A stretch of 48,245 nt of DNA, from contig NW_019776107.1 in NCBI RefSeq assembly GCF_001039355.2, positions 64,001 to 112,245 on the forward strand, read 5' to 3'. A program made the translations under genes and the position numbers. Below the pieces are notes generated by a model that was not told the origin of the DNA, did no database searches, and was given only the letters and a program-made list of their open reading frames with translations. Below, piece after piece: positions 1 to 12,328 of the stretch. The stretch comes from Lingula anatina (lineage: Eukaryota > Brachiopoda > Lingulata > Lingulida > Lingulidae). Within the stretch, counting starts at the first letter, position 1; every line of letters starts with the position of its first letter.

Positions 1-897
1 ATTAGAGACTGATCATTATTTCAGTTAAACAATCAGGCATTCATATTGAAAAACAAGAGTACATGGCTGAATAGTGACAAAATCCGCTTAGTGAATGTGC
101 CTATAAATATATTTTCACTTATTCAACATTCTTCTTTGCGTAGAAACGCTTTTCTGGGCCATTTTTGTAGATGTGGACAGTGTGGTTAAAACCACAATAT
201 TAGCAATGGAGATATACCACAGAAACATTCAGTACGAGTGTCATTTGCACCGATATTTAGTGTGTGAACTGTGTTGAGAGCTGGTTTGTTATCTTAAATC
301 ATTCTATTTATCTCTTCAGTTGGCCAAGGAAAAAAATCCAGCAGCGTGTAGGTTGCATTCTCTTTGAATCATAAAGTTAACTTCCAAGAGCTGAAAAATC
401 GCTTATTTAGGTTTCATGTATCGATGCTTAAAATCATGTAATCGGTAATTTGATCAAAACTAAATGAAAAAAAAAAAAAAAAACTCGGTATTTATACAAT
501 GAGAATAGAAAATTTGGCATTGAAACTCGAAAGTGACGGTTGGACAGATCTGAAATAATCCAGTGTCATATTTGCGCCTCCTGTTACTAAGTTTTCGCAG
601 GCAATTAAATAAACTATAACATTATCATTTTCTGGTATATTTGTCTTTCTCTGTACCATTATTTTACACCTTTATTGATTTGCTAACTAATTCTGAAGAA
701 ATAAAATGCTTTACTAACGTAGTCGGGATTATTAAATCTTTTTTTTTTTTTTTGCATAATTACCCTAATGTACCATTTCCTATCTAGTTTTGAGTCAATC
801 GTAACGAAGATAGAGTCACGTGAATTTCATTTGTGACAGTAAAATTCGAAAATTGAACTGGGAAATGAGTTAATAATCTAAAAGCGTACAAACATAC

Positions 898-982
898 CTG
901 TAAATTCTCCGGGTTTGGCGTATCCATGACGGCCACCGAGGAAATGGCCGACCAAGTAGAAGCGTGTTGTACGTCGTGGCAT
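898..982 (-). CDS. possible first coding exon of a small unrecognised gene
   Basis: Minus-strand ATG at 982 opens 28 codons rich in Arg, Gly, Phe and His (begins MPRRTTRFYLVGHFLGG) and ends at a good donor, ACAG|GTATGT, in phase 1. I do not recognise the family. The next exon is not certain. One acceptor with a strong pyrimidine tract near 708-722 gives a short tail and a stop beside an AATAAA at 672-677; another possible tail ends at a stop near 111-113. An upstream acceptor just before the ATG cannot be excluded, so the start may not be the true N-terminus. A short, basic, aromatic product of this kind could be a mitochondrial or ribosomal small subunit, but that is a guess. Codon order looks protein-like; there are no repeats in it. 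Confidence 0.35.
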
Positions 983-1566
983 CTTTTGTTTACAGATTTT
1001 ACTAAAAGAAGTATTAATATTGAAGGGCGTTAACCGCACTAAATGCGCCAATTTTTTGCAGGTCGTCAGTAAAAGGCAAAACACTTTGCCTTTCGGGATA
1101 ATTTATACCTTAATTCTAACCAACAGAAAGGCCTATATTGCCGGTAACAAGGGTATTTGACCTTGGCGTTTTTGAAGGGACAGCCTTGGTTGCTTAGCAG
1201 TACTCACTCGCGCTCTTCTACCTTTCCTATGATAGTAACGGTCAAAGTCAAAAGAGAATATGTTCCGGTCTAAATATTTAAATCATGGCACATTGGTAAG
1301 GAATATGACGTTAACGGACAAGTAATATCTTTGGGATATTTGGAGTTCATATTTCACACTCGCAAAAATGGAACAGCATGCTCGTATCTAAACATAGTTT
1401 CCGGTCAGACCATATGGGCTAACACCGCTAGCACGTTTTCTCTATACTACTGGTATAGATTATTATAGTATTTCATGATAATGTTGGCATCTATAGCATT
1501 GAATGGCGCGAAAGAGGCAGGATCCTGAACAAAAATGTTCATCACCTTGGAATTGATAAAGTAATT
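983..1566. other. intergenic stretch, no gene seen
   Basis: Between the small minus-strand exon and the CSTF1 polyadenylation region. No convincing exon on either strand. It contains ordinary AT-rich sequence without strong repeats. Confidence 0.5.
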
Positions 1567-1572
1567 TTTATT
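1567..1572 (-). terminator. candidate polyadenylation signal of CSTF1
   Basis: AATAAA on the minus strand, about 530 nt past the CSTF1 stop codon. It is the first canonical hexamer downstream that I noticed. Cleavage would fall near 1540-1555. The 3' UTR would run from about 1550 to 2105. Confidence 0.5.
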
Positions 1573-2105
1573 TGCTCTAACCGATACAGATACAGAAATA
1601 CATGCAAAATTACAAAGGCGTTAAACTACTTTTTATCTCCTACTTTTTTCTTCTCCCTCCCTTTACAGTCAAATCCTCAAGACTAGTAAAAACAGGGTTT
1701 TTTTTCAAACTTTTCTCAGTCTAATTTCAGTAAACCGGCTGTGGTATAATTCAGTCTTGGCCCAGCACAACGGGTGATTTTTTTTCAAAGTTTTTGGAGC
1801 CATGAGCATATCTTCCCACTCACTTATGTTTTAAGACAATGGGCCACATATATAACTGTAAAATCCCCAGGTTACCATAAAATTCAATTCTGAACCAGCC
1901 ACAGAAATGCAGCAAACTCTCTGCAATTTCTTTTGTCAAGAAAACTCAACATCAACAGCAGGCCTCCTGTCCCATTGGACAACATCCAAATCACAGGATT
2001 GATAGATGGCGCTATAACCAAGAGGCTAAAACCACTGCGTCTGATCACTCTTGGCCAGGAAATGGCTACTCAATCAATACAACCCAATCCATAACCAGGA
2101 CAGTG

Positions 2106-5100
2106 CTAGTCCAAAGCTTTCTTGTACCAGAACCTTGCTCTGAAGTCATCGCTGCATGTCAGGAAGGCGGGGCCAGTGGGGGAGTGAACGATACAAGGTA
2201 TTACATTGTTATGACCTGAAAATAATCGATGAGAGCATCATAAATTTAAAGGAAGAAAAAATAAAATAAATAAAATAAAATAAAACTAGAAAAGCACTCC
2301 AAGAGCGCAAACCTCCGCCAAGTCAGCAATTTTGATTATTATCGATTATTGATTGATTATTGATCCGGATCACCACCAATAACTAATCACTTATAAGATA
2401 ACATATTTGTAACAAAATTTCATCAAAATCAGTCAATAACTTTTTGAGTTATGTTGATGACAAACAAACAGACAGACAGACAAACAGGGGTGAAAACATA
2501 ACCTCCTTGGCGGAGGTAATAAAATAAAATAAGCATAATAATAATTTCCATATCACTGCCAGGCCAAATTGACCAAATTTTACATGACAGGTAAAAGGTT
2601 TTAAAATTGATACAAAAATTAGAAATTTATTCTGCATTAATACCAAATTGAAGCAAAAAATTGAAAGTACTCAAATATGCTGTTTGGTAGTTAAAGCCCT
2701 AGGATAAAGAAACATTTTGGCCAGTGATGGTAACAATATTTGCATTATATATAATAAAAATAATAATAAAACTCACTGAGAGCAAGAAGCTTTTGCCTGT
2801 CAGCATTTCTAGAGTCCCAGCAACACAAACTAGTGGTGGCCTCATCAGGGAATAACACTGTGGAAAGATACAAGATATTGTATTCTTGTCCGTTTGTGCA
2901 TGCATTTGCATGTGTGTGTGCATGAGTGTGCATGTCTGATACCTATCCATAATATAAACAAAACAATGTAAAAATTATCATGTGTTAAATTATGTTACAG
3001 AATACAGAATGTTAGTTGCAAAAGGGTATTTCTATGTAGCATTGTGTGATATGTGAGTGTGTTGTATATATATATAAGAATTTGTTACAAGTAACATTTG
3101 GTAAGATTTGACAGTGTACTAAGTATGACAGTGTGTCGAAAATGACAGTGTCTTACAGGTGGCAACGTGACAGGGTGTTACAGGTGATAAAATATTAGAC
3201 ACGACAGCGCCCTATGTACACCAGTATATCCCTCACCATAATCCTCAGTATGATTAAAAACTGCCTGTGTCCTGTGCTCCATTTTGCCTGTTGTCCCTGC
3301 CCCTGTGTAGGCTATAAGACACCTGGAGGTAGACAGCTCCCAGAGCTTCACCAGGGAGTCTTTACCACAAGTTAATACATACTGAAACAAACATATTAAA
3401 AGTACATAAGAATGGAGAGTTGATAGAGAGTAGATTCTTAGTAATGCATATAAACCTCTTCTACTAAATTAAATTTCTTATACGACTCAAATAAAGTCAA
3501 CATGCCAATGTATAAACTGAATGAATCACTCGATCAGCCATAGAAGAGCCTTAAACATCTCCTTTCTTTAGATTTTGGGTTGTAAATTTGACCCATTTAT
3601 CTGACCTACTTATCTGCCACATTTATATACAGCAAAGAGAACTAACAGAAAAATTTGTTCAAATATCAATTTTCAGGTAATATTAAACAATGTCCCATGG
3701 TGTTTTTCTTAGTTATGCTATTTGAAACTATATGCTGGCATTATTGAAAATACCGATTTCATATAAAACTTTAGGTCCAGACCTGTGGAAGACATGACCC
3801 CGGTATGCCAGGAGAAGATAAAATCAAGACCTATAGTACATCTGTTTCTTTGCACTGCATGTGAAAAACATAAAACATAAAAGATAATAACATTGAGGCT
3901 TATATACCTTTTAAATGACTGGTCAAATGGACCAGTGCAAAAAATCCCCAATTTTTTTTTTTCATTTTCCTCACCTTAGAATTTCTTGAGAAGACTGCAG
4001 AGCACACCTCGTGCCCGTCATGTGCACGTTTGAAAGTGTTGACGCACTTATTACTGACACCATCCCACAGCTTCAAATCTCCATCTTTAGAAGATGATAC
4101 ATACATTTTAGCACACGGACTCCACTTCACCTGTAATGAAGAATTATAAATAAATAAATAAATATACTGTAATAAGCAAATTCAGACATGATATCAATAT
4201 AATGAATGCATTGAATCCTTTAATTTAGAAACCAGTGTATTTATTGAGGATATCACTGGACAAACAATCAATTTTTTTTCACAAAAATTGTCCAAAGACT
4301 ACACTAGCACTACGGCCTGAAGAAAACAGTCAAAAGTGCCATGAGAGAGGTAATAGATTTTTTTTCATAATTCACTGTCAATCAAAGTAAATATTTTGCC
4401 AAACCTTAAAATATGTTTGAAAATTATTTTGCTGAATATTTTACCTTCTATATCAGTCACTGCAAAGGACTGTTTAAATAAATAAATAAATAAATAAATA
4501 ATCCATACTCACACTTGTAACAGGTGCTGTGTGTTGTTCTTTGGGATTGCTGGCAACAAAACATTGGAATGTATTCACATCATAAAGGCGCACTAAAAAA
4601 CAATAAATATTATGTACTTGTGCATCACATGGATCCATCTGGCTAATTCCAGATGACAAACCAATCAGAAAATTTGATTTATTTAATCTATTTATCATGG
4701 TTAAAGATATATCAATTTATGAAGTAATGTCAAGTATCAAGTGACTGAGCCTCTAAATCTTTACATATAAGACAACGATCACCAAATTGAATATAATAAA
4801 TACACAAGCTGGACATTAAAAAAATAAATAATATTGTTACATATTTTTTTGAAAATCATGTTTAATATTGTCATCTGCATATATAATTATATAATAACAC
4901 AGTAAAAGGGAAATTTGAAGCCTTGTTTTAGATTAAATTTCTAACATTAATATATAGATCCCATATTTAACTAAGTAATTATTAATCTTAGTTTTTTTTT
5001 TTTGAATACCAGGAAGTGGCCTGTACAGAGTTTAGTGCGTTTTTTTATCACCTGTGGGATGCTGCGTTCCAACAATTAGATAGTCGCCAGATGGATGAAA

Positions 5101-7019
5101 ATTCAAACATCGTACAGGAGAGGCCTCTTGGATACTTTTGAAAGCCTTCTTCACGGATGGCTTTGAAAACTCGAAGAATTTGACTCCATAATCTTTGCTG
5201 CCTGAGACTAAGACTTGGCGATAGGGGTGAAAATCTACACATGTCACCTCCTGTAATAATTCAAATAATAATATAAGATCAACTTGAATAGTTAAAAAGT
5301 TTACAGATTAGGATAACATTTAATTTATTAAGTTATTACAAAATAATTTTTGTCTTCAAAAATTAACAAGAACATAATGTGTTTTGTGTACCTTTTTGGA
5401 AATAAAATTTTATATTTCTTTGAATACAATGAAAAAAGAAGAGAATCTTATATTGTCATTCACTGTAAGATTTAAATATACAGTACTTCCTGCATGTTTG
5501 TTTGTATGTATGTCTGACTAACTGAATGATAACCAGAAACAAATGCTCTCAGAATGTTCAAACAGGTAAATCAAACAGAAAGACACACAAACAGGCAGAC
5601 AGAGAATAGGTAAATCAAACATTCATACAGGAATATAAACAGGCAAATCAGGCAGACAGAAAAACAAAAATCGGACCTACAGAAAGGCAGACAAATCAGA
5701 TAGGCAGAAAAACAGAAATGTAACAGACACAGAAAGAAATGCACTTTAGACAGACAGACAAATTGATGATACTGAGAGGGATGGATGGACAGAGGCAGAC
5801 AAACAGACAGACATATCAGACAGATGTACAGACAGACACATAAACAGTCTTTTATCTCTTTTCAGCAAAAAATCCTCTCTGTGCACTATAGGCAAATGTG
5901 ACTTCCAGTTTACCTTTCATAAACAGGGCAATCAAAAAGTCTAACAAACCATGACAGTATTACTCACATCAGTGTGGTCGTACAGAGTTCTAATGACAGG
6001 GTGGTTTTCCATCTGTTGTTGGGGGGTCTCCTGCGCCATCTGGTCAGCCGGTATGGCACTCTTGGCTAGCATACGTTCCACATCTAGAATCTAACAGAAA
6101 GAGCGTGTTCACAACAGTGGACTAACAGATCTGAGGATCAAATACAGGCAATCCACTTGAATGCTTGTTGCGTAATCCCCGCGTGGAATCTATTCAGTAT
6201 TAATCCAGTATTAAGCAACAACCTTTTAAGTGGGTTGCCATATATGATCCCTGGATCTCTTTTCTGAATGCACTCAAAGAAACCAACAAGGTACAGTAAT
6301 GCATTCATTCATATGGCGCTTCTTATTTCCCCCCTTGACTGTCTAACTCTATTGTTAAGCTACTTTATGCGCGGATATCTTATTAAATAATTAAGTGAAA
6401 TTACTGCCACATGTTTCAAAAGAAAAATAGTAAAATTTTGCATTTGAAATGAAAAAAATTACATATAATGCATGGGAAAAAATCTATGACTGCTGCCACG
6501 GGCCAAGTGTTACAAATGCAAGGTGTCATTTTACTTTACTGACTGAACATTTTGTTGTGCAGCAGATAACAAACTTTTTCTCCCAGGCCATGTAATTTTC
6601 CCTGTTTATCATATTTTTCCTTATATAAAACTTGTTTAACTCACACAAATTCATTTCAAGAGATTCAGGATTAGGTGCAGTTGGTTGGTATATCATTTCT
6701 CTTTTGTATATAACTAGACAAAAATGTCTTAAGGCAGATGGGAAAATTACTGAGGGATCAGTCAAGGACAAATATGGATCAGAAATAATTTCTGTCATTT
6801 TGAAGCCATGTTTTCTTACTTTTATTGAGGCATCTCCTGATCCTGTGGCTATAAGCTGACCTGTAAAAAAAGTACACAATTATCTTTTTAGTTAATAAAG
6901 GCTCTTTACTTTGATATATATGAGCTTCTTTTTGTCTTCTTTTTTCAGGGAAATAATCATGACTAACATGATTTTGAATAAGTGAATATGAGTCAAGCTC
7001 ACTACTAGTAGGTTTTCAG

Positions 7020-7062
<43 letters not shown>

Positions 7063-9774
7063 AGAGAGAGAGAGAGTAGGGAGGGAAAGAAGAATCACCT
7101 GTCTTATTAAACACGCCAGCCCTGCAGGGAGCTTTGTGTGCTGTCACATAGCATGTCTCATACTGGGAGATGTCAGAGGCAAACCTCTGGACTGGAAGAA
7201 AACAACAACAATGTAAGCTAAAATGTTATTTAGCTTGGTAGTTGGATCATACAGTACATGAAAATTATGAAACACAAGCTGAAAAACTTTCATACCATTA
7301 GCTTACGGCCAGCCTGGATATATGCCCTCATCACCTAGCAGTCAGTGAGACACAACATCTACTCACATCAGTCTGATGGTTTATGTCCAGGTTGGCCGTA
7401 AGCTGAACGTATTTCGGCTTGTATGTGATAATTTTCATTTATGATTTAACAACATATTTTAGTACTTTTTTGTTCTTCCAACACTAATATTCACCTGAAG
7501 ACTTACAAATATTATTCTGCAAACTCATCAAAGCTGTTAAGTTTTAATATGCTGCTAGATCATAATCATGGTTCAATTTAACAGCAATTGTGCAAATAGT
7601 CAGGAGAAACCATTTTTATTTTAAATGTTCAATCTAGGCTTTAAAATAATATTCTTATTCAAAATTCTGCAACATTTTTTTTTTCAAAAATAATATAGAC
7701 ACTTTTAAATCTTAATGGATGAGCAAATAGAAAGACAAAGGTTGCTACATATTTGGACATTAACAATGCTAAGTATTTTAGCATACAAATTGAGATATTT
7801 CATTCTTACCATCAGTCTCAAACTCTAGGTCAATGCCAGACCCTGGTGCTGTCACATCTCCCTTCAGCTTGTCTTGCTCACTGTTCTCTACAAATGGAGG
7901 AAACTACTCATTAGGATGAAATGTTAAGACCTAGTATTTTTCTGAAATTATATGTCAAATCTCCTAGGAGTTTCTCCCTAAATTACATTCAGCTTAAGAC
8001 GCTCTGATGTTTGGCATGCCTACTGAAGTTGTTAGGGGTTATCTATCTTTTAGCTGCTTCGGTAGGTGCACCACACATCTACTAGTAATACGCTGAAACC
8101 AAATGCAATTTAGCAAGAATCCCCTTGGAGATGGCCCGATCCTGCTGGATCGCTTTAGGTATGGGAATGGGGTCTAAGTTATGACAACAAGATTACTCAC
8201 CTTCCTCTGCCTGCAGTCCAAGCTTGACCACATGCATCAGTTTGTCAGAAGGTGGACAGGCTGGAGTGGCTTTGACCAAGTTGGACAAGTTGACCGCCAG
8301 ACTTTGATAGCCATCATAAAACAATTGACTGAAGAAGTGGATTTGAAAAATTTTTGTTTAGCGTTTTGAAAAAAGACATCTGAACATATGAAATCTTTTG
8401 AGGATGGAATAGTGTCCTCACAGCTAGAAAAATTAGTGTTCCCACCAACTCATAAGGAAAAATTCTTGATTTTCCCTGGTGGAAGTTAAAAATTCCAGGA
8501 TAATATAATATTTTTTAAAATCTATTTCTTACTTTTTAAAAACATCTTCAAGAAACTGCCAAACAATGAATGCATTTTCCCTTGACTTGAGCAACTTATT
8601 TTCAAATTTTCTGACTGGAAAAAAAATTTTCATTTTTTACGATTTTCCTGCACTTTCTCTAAATTTTCCCCGTTCATCTTAGTGAGGGCAAAACAAAAGC
8701 TAAGATTTGCAGTTTTAATAGGTAGATCACAATCCGCTAGGGGCGCTACAGTCGTAACTATCCACGGGCAGTGAAGTGTTAAACTGAAGTCGGCCTGCTG
8801 ACAGTTCGCCTATGGAACCCCTTTTTTAAATCTCTCTTTTAGCGCTGCGTAAAAAAACTAATACAAGCCATTAACTAAATAAGTTGTAAATCAAAGAGTA
8901 AAATCCGGTCACATGATTTTCCCATGTTGCAGTCTTTGACAAGTTTCGGTTCTGCTTGTTTTAAGTTTTGCCTCTACAAAATGCTAAAAAATTTCAGGTA
9001 AGTGCTGGTATCATCTTTTTGAAATTTATATCCAGCAAAGTTTATGAAATTTGCTATATTATGTAGAAAAATCATGAAATTTGAAGGTTGCGAAGTATAG
9101 TTAATTTAATCCGCAATATTACATGATGTGAAAATTACCACAGGGAAATAGCTCTGCCCTGATTAGTCACAGGCTATGTGAGCCAGACAATAGGCTGAGC
9201 ACACAAAGACACACAGGGTGCTCTGCTGCGCCTGAGTGATCACTGCTGGTCAGTGGGCACAGGTTTTGAGCTGAGAAGTGTGGACACTTTTGGTGGATTT
9301 TTGCAGTTAAAAAACTTCAATATCTTTGTTGCTTGTAGGAATATTTAAAAAATTCCCAATGATTTCATCCGGTTTTTGCATTATCTTTCAGATGATATAA
9401 GTATTTTAATTTTCTGATCAGTTTGAAAATTTTTCTGATATACCTAGTTTTAATGTCAAAGAAAACCAGGTCAAGTGTAGGTTATTTTCCTGTTGCAGAT
9501 TTAAAAAATGCTACATTTTGAAGTGCACGTTCATCTTTTTAGCAGTGCATGCAGCTTCTGAACAGTCGCAAACACAATGCAAAAACATGAAGCCCAAAAC
9601 AATGACGCCTATCATTATCAAAACAGCTAGGAGTCCTAACGCTTCTACCGGCGAGCTGCATCTTGGCATCCTTCCAGATAAATTCGTTACTTTTTAGGAG
9701 AGGATATTCAAAGCATACCTGATGACAAGTCTATACATATATTGTCTGTCCTTAACGTCCACTGAACTGGACAT
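2106..9774 (-). CDS. CSTF1: cleavage stimulation factor subunit 1 (CstF-50), 12 coding exons
   Basis: WD40 subunit of the nuclear cleavage stimulation factor, which acts with CPSF in 3'-end cleavage and polyadenylation of pre-mRNA. Coding exons on the minus strand: 9719-9774, 8201-8328, 7810-7887, 7099-7191, 6820-6860, 5968-6090, 5052-5250, 4513-4592, 3975-4130, 3237-3381, 2777-2857, 2106-2215. They join in frame to 429 aa plus TAG, against 431 aa in human. The N-terminus ([19 protein letters not shown]) is the CstF-50 homodimerisation segment. WD40 repeats follow, with recognisable blocks [50 protein letters not shown] and DDFRARFW near the C-terminus. The start is the ATG giving MSSSVDVKD; an upstream in-frame ATG at 9885 lacks family similarity. 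All introns are GT-AG. Introns hold MITEs and simple repeats. It is head to head with the copine-like gene. Confidence 0.97.
2311..2517. mobile_element. short interspersed repeat with 12-bp terminal inverted repeats
   Basis: Lies in the last CSTF1 intron. It starts ACCTCCGCCAAG and ends with the exact reverse complement CTTGGCGGAGGT. Inside is a GACAGACAGACA run and an ACTTTTTGAGTTAT block. This ending is a widespread short repeat in aquatic animal genomes. It has no coding capacity. A diverged relative is at about 35730-35837. Confidence 0.6.
5560..5850. repeat. degenerate CAGA/CAAA-rich simple repeat
   Basis: About 290 bp within a CSTF1 intron built of irregular (CAGA), (AAACAGG) and (CAGACAAA) words. 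No reading frame or terminal repeats are evident. Confidence 0.6.
6102..6275 (+). mobile_element. MITE family A, copy 1
   Basis: Long imperfect inverted repeat in the CSTF1 intron between the 5968-6090 and 6820-6860 exons. The left arm carries ACAGTGGACTAACAGATCTG and the right arm GATCTCTTTTCTGAATGCAC, roughly the reverse complement. The same core words (TTGAATGCTTGTTG, ATCTATTCAGT, TTAAGTGG) recur in copies at 13855, 15254 and, inverted, 43825. Confidence 0.75.
7021..7076. repeat. (AG)n microsatellite
   Basis: Nearly pure GA dinucleotide tract just 22 bp downstream of the donor of the CSTF1 exon at 7099-7191, on its intron side. Confidence 0.9.
7258..7438. mobile_element. foldback MITE-like element
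   Basis: Inverted repeat about 181 bp long in a CSTF1 intron. It begins ATGAAAATTAT and ends ATAATTTTCAT. Inner arms AGCTTACGGCCAGCCTGGA and TCCAGGTTGGCCGTAAGCT pair with one mismatch. It has no ORF. Only one copy was noticed here. Confidence 0.65.
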
Positions 9775-10770
9775 GATTGTGAATTTAGGAACAAGTGAAC
9801 TGCAATGTTTACTATTTTTGTCGGCACACGCAAAGCGACACACAGACGGACGTTTCAGATTGAGGCCCGTCTTATCACAACTCAAATATCAATGCGCTTT
9901 TCAATTTATATGAAATTTAAGACCTTTCTCTGAAGACATGGGAATAAAAAAAGGCGGAATGTACTTTAAGCAAGTATTTGAAATGCATTATGTGGGTGTT
10001 ACAAAATGACAGAAAATCTAGAAAAATGGTTCTTTTTTTTGGAAATTGGCGTTAGAACATTATTTACCGGTGTGGTTAGGTCCAATAGGCGTGATTCAGA
10101 CTCGAAAGCGTTTAGCTGACGTGTGTTTCAGTGGTGGGTACAAAAGCTAAGATTTGCAATTCTTACATCAGTCGATTTGAGAAACAGGTAAATTGAGAGA
10201 TATGTTATTGTTATAACTTTGTCATTAATTTTGGTAACGTGTTCTAAATCGAATTTTATGTTTGTTAACTGACTAGGCAAGCAACTTTTTCTTTGGCCAG
10301 TCACGTTCATGCACAAACTGTTGCATTTATCACTTTCATTTTCAAATTTAAGGCCTTTTTATCAGTATTATAATTACACTTTATGTTTTGGGTATCATAG
10401 ACTTGTGAAGTGCTGCTTGAATAAGTACCTTTTCAATGGTCGTTGGCTTTGTCATGGTATTTTTATGTCTTTTATGATAAAATATAATTCTTTCGAATTC
10501 AATGCAAATGATCAATTATTATGGAATGGTCACTTTTACCATTGAAGGGACCCAAGTTAAAGCACAGAATACTAAAGAAAGGGCAAGCAAGACAGACTGA
10601 GCATTCAGTGAAACTTTAAGAAGACGCACACATTGTACTGGTAATACAGTATAGCGGTAGGCATACCACCGCATCATTCCATTATTTATGTGTTATATAC
10701 TGAGTACTTGTACAGCAGAATTACACTTAACAGAAGTATCCCTATAAGAGAGAGCAAGACACATTCTAAA
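9775..10770. promoter_or_regulatory. shared divergent 5' region of CSTF1 and the copine-like gene
   Basis: About 1 kb separates the two opposed start codons. It must hold both promoters and 5' UTRs. No TATA box or clear leader exon could be fixed. Short ORFs in the stretch show no family similarity. Confidence 0.45.
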
Positions 10771-11539
10771 ATGAAGAGGCACAGTCTGGTTGGAGCCATG
10801 GATTCCTTGAGGGACTATGTAGAAGACAAATACCACATTAACCTTGGCAACATCTTCATATTTGCCACTGTGGGATTACTCGTCTATGTATTCTGCTGTA
10901 GATCACGCAACAGGCGAAACCGGAAAAGAGAAAATCAGCAAAGGTCAGGGTCAGGACTCTACCCTGACCTTAACCAGGAAACTAGACGGAACTCTGTGCT
11001 GAACTATTTTGGAGTGGATGACATCAGACTCATCAGTGATCGCTTTACCTCGCTGGAAGAAGTCACAGAGGCAATTAGGAAAGCAGGGCTGGAATCCTGT
11101 AATTTGATTTTTGGTGAGTGTTTAAGTGAGCCTTTTTAAGAAAGGAGGTTCTTTAAATCCCAAGCAGTAACAAGTTACTTGTCGTTGAAACAAGTAAATT
11201 TCAGTTATCGTCAGCTTGGTTATGCTTAGAATGATTAAAAAATATTCACTGCTTTTTTTAAAGAACTTCTTTCTGCTTTAAAAATACATGTTCCAAGCTG
11301 GTGTTCAAGGCTCTTAACTTAATAACACATTCTAATTTTTTCACAGAGTTTTAAAACCTGCTAGTAGTTGTACTAGTAACCTTGAAGTTGTGTTTGTTGT
11401 GACAGTAGTATTTTGTGTGATTTAACCTCATATGTTTGCAACTTTATTTGGTCAGTTTTTACTAAACCAGTCTTAAAATGTGTATATAAAACTTGTTTTG
11501 AAAAGTCAGAACCCACAACTAAAAAAGACCCCCCCCCCC

Positions 11540-11572
<33 letters not shown>

Positions 11573-11592
11573 AATAAATAAATAAATAAAAA

Positions 11593-11630
<38 letters not shown>

Positions 11631-12270
11631 NNNNNNNNNNNNNNNNNNNNNNNNNNNNNNNNNNNNNNNNNNNNNNNNNNNNNNNNNNNNNNNNNNNNNN
11701 NNNNNNNNNNNNNNNNNNNNNNNNNNNNNNNNNNNNNNNNNNNNNNNNNNNNNNNNNNNNNNNNNNNNNNNNNNNNNNNNNNNNNNNNNNNNNNNNNNNN
11801 NNNNNNNNNNNNNNNNNNNNNNNNNNNNNNNNNNNNNNNNNNNNNNNNNNNNNNNNNNNNNNNNNNNNNNNNNNNNNNNNNNNNNNNNNNNNNNNNNNNN
11901 NNNNNNNNNNNNNNNNNNNNNNNNNNNNNNNNNNNNNNNNNNNNNNNNNNNNNNNNNNNNNNNNNNNNNNNNNNNNNNNNNNNNNNNNNNNNNNNNNNNN
12001 NNNNNNNNNNNNNNNNNNNNNNNNNNNNNNNNNNNNNNNNNNNNNNNNNNNNNNNNNNNNNNNNNNNNNNNNNNNNNNNNNNNNNNNNNNNNNNNNNNNN
12101 NNNNNNNNNNNNNNNNNNNNNNNNNNNNNNNNNNNNNNNNNNNNNNNNNNNNNNNNNNNNNNNNNNNNTTTTTTTGGTCTAGTTTTTTCAAAACCAGTTT
12201 AAAAATTTGTATAAAAAATTTTTTTAAAAAACAAAAAACCCACAACAAAAAAAACCCCCCCCCCCCCAAA

Positions 12271-12328
<58 letters not shown>

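Noticed and set aside
6892-7098. Ser-Leu repeat minus-strand ORF
   Set aside because: Translation of the (AG)n microsatellite next to a CSTF1 exon.
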